A DNA stretch of 64,000 nucleotides, from assembly GCA_946811185.2 (NCBI GenBank), contig OX328099.1:72916714-72980713 (forward strand), written 5' to 3'. Shown here piece by piece: positions 63,191-64,000 of the stretch. The position numbers were made by a program, and so were the translations under genes. Every line of letters begins with the position of its first letter. Positions within the stretch are counted from its first letter, which is position 1. The stretch comes from Hippopus hippopus. Taxonomy: Eukaryota > Mollusca > Bivalvia > Cardiida > Cardiidae. The notes beneath the pieces were generated by a model. It was not told the DNA's origin. It did not search any database and saw only the letters and a list, made by a program, of their open reading frames with translations.

Positions 63191-64000
63191 AATCTGATAT
63201 TAAGCCACGCCATCCGGTTCAGACAGACAGACAGCAAACTGGCGAATAAATAGTCATCTCCTGGCTCGAAATAGTGCTTAAACTCGGCACCCGGCATACG
63301 ACAGTCGTCTCCCGACATGAGGGAAGATAAGGCTGTGAGAAAAAAAGTCAGTATCAGAGCAAATTAATAGTACACAGAAGCCGAAATAAGTGTGGCGTCA
63401 CATCCGGTTTATTGCAGATTTCACAAACTCGCACAGGTGTGCAACCACATTTTCGCTTATAACATTGAAATACGGTTTTCAATTTTAAGATTGTTTTCAT
63501 TAAAGGATTCATATATCCAAAATGAGATTTTGGCTGTAGTTGCCCTTTAAGTCAAAACTACCGAGTTCATCCAAATGATGCATTTTCTATTTATAGATAT
63601 CACAATAGTTTTATCTCGCATGTCAGCTTCGAGCACGGTTGAGAAATTTTGCGATAAAATATTAGTTTATCGTGATACTTTTATCAAGAAACTTTTCACT
63701 TTCTTGATAAGATTTCCAGGAAACTTTTAATTTATCGCGATAGTTTACTAAAATTATCATGATAGCTATCTCGTATCTCGTGGCAGAAATATGCCACCAT
63801 ATATATGTATATACGATTCATGTGTTCACTTAGATCAGGCTGTGCGATTATTTACATCTTTATATTATGGTAAACTTTGTGCCAAAACATGAATTTCCAC
63901 CCCCCCCTCCCTCATCACCGTTACTAGTTTCTGATCTGCACTCTACGAGTTTATCCTCTTAAAGCGATAAAAGATAATAGAAGAGGTAAATATCAGGTAA

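Larger units (their letters stand above)
61260..63546. mobile_element. 2.29-kb TTAA-flanked non-autonomous element (piggyBac-like)
   Basis: TTAA at 61256-61259 and 63547-63550; termini AGGGTAACTCCAGACCAAAG and AGGGCAACTACAGCCAAAA. No transposase-like frame. Carries a TC/GC/GCTC microsatellite at 62853-62920 and a PAL-B copy. Confidence 0.8.
60884..63801. mobile_element. TATGGTGGCA-ended element, copy 2, with nested TTAA insertion
   Basis: Termini TATGGTGGCATATTTCTGCC and complement; 6-bp duplication TATATG at 60878-60883 and 63802-63807. It lacks the array found in copy 1 (empty site GTCAGCTTCGAGCACGG near 63626) and carries the insertion 61260-63546 instead. Confidence 0.85.

Overview
This window is eukaryotic: AT-rich, intron-dominated and saturated with repeats. 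It most likely comes from a bivalve mollusc. The organism call is inference. It rests on 145-bp tandem arrays flanked by caps reading 'ACAAGAGGGCCATGATGGCC' and 'GAGCACTTTGTGCTCAGGTG', the layout I know from bivalve pearl/HINE-type (Helitron-related) elements, and on GCCTGCGCAG-type palindromic elements of a kind I associate with clam genomes.

Genes. Only two are supportable. (1) Minus strand, 39,670 to 962: cytosolic-type valine--tRNA ligase (VARS). I traced 18 coding exons with GT/AG junctions and continuous phase, giving 725 codons. The 3' end (rest of the catalytic core, anticodon-binding domain, stop) lies beyond the left edge. Introns fill about 94% of the traced gene. (2) Plus strand, 58,835-58,969: a His/Met-rich first coding exon resembling a CTR1 (SLC31) copper transporter, the rest presumably beyond the right edge. 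The 19 kb between them shows no recognisable coding exon.

Repeats make up most of the rest. PAL-A and PAL-B are short palindromic elements bounded by TTAA followed by CCCTT..., consistent with piggyBac-like non-autonomous elements. PAL-A alone has more than 40 full or partial copies. PAL-C and PAL-D are palindromes built on GCCTGCGCAG cores. SINE-1 and SINE-2 are tRNA-derived. HINE-type elements carry satellite cores at about 4.5-6.2, 13.9-17.0, 23.4-24.2, 26.4-28.5 and 28.6-30.2 kb. There are four large foldback or inverted-repeat elements, and a TATGGTGGCA-ended family with 6-bp target duplications at 49.2-50.3 and 60.9-63.8 kb. Many insertions are nested, and several give readable empty sites and target duplications, so a relative insertion history can be read directly.

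Most notable observations: a 51-bp minisatellite in VARS intron 6 in which every unit copies the exon-6 5' splice site; PAL-A copies inserted into the TTAA of other PAL-A copies; a Z-DNA-prone palindrome array carried by an element nested in a relative with similar termini; and transposable elements lying within a few bases of several VARS splice sites.
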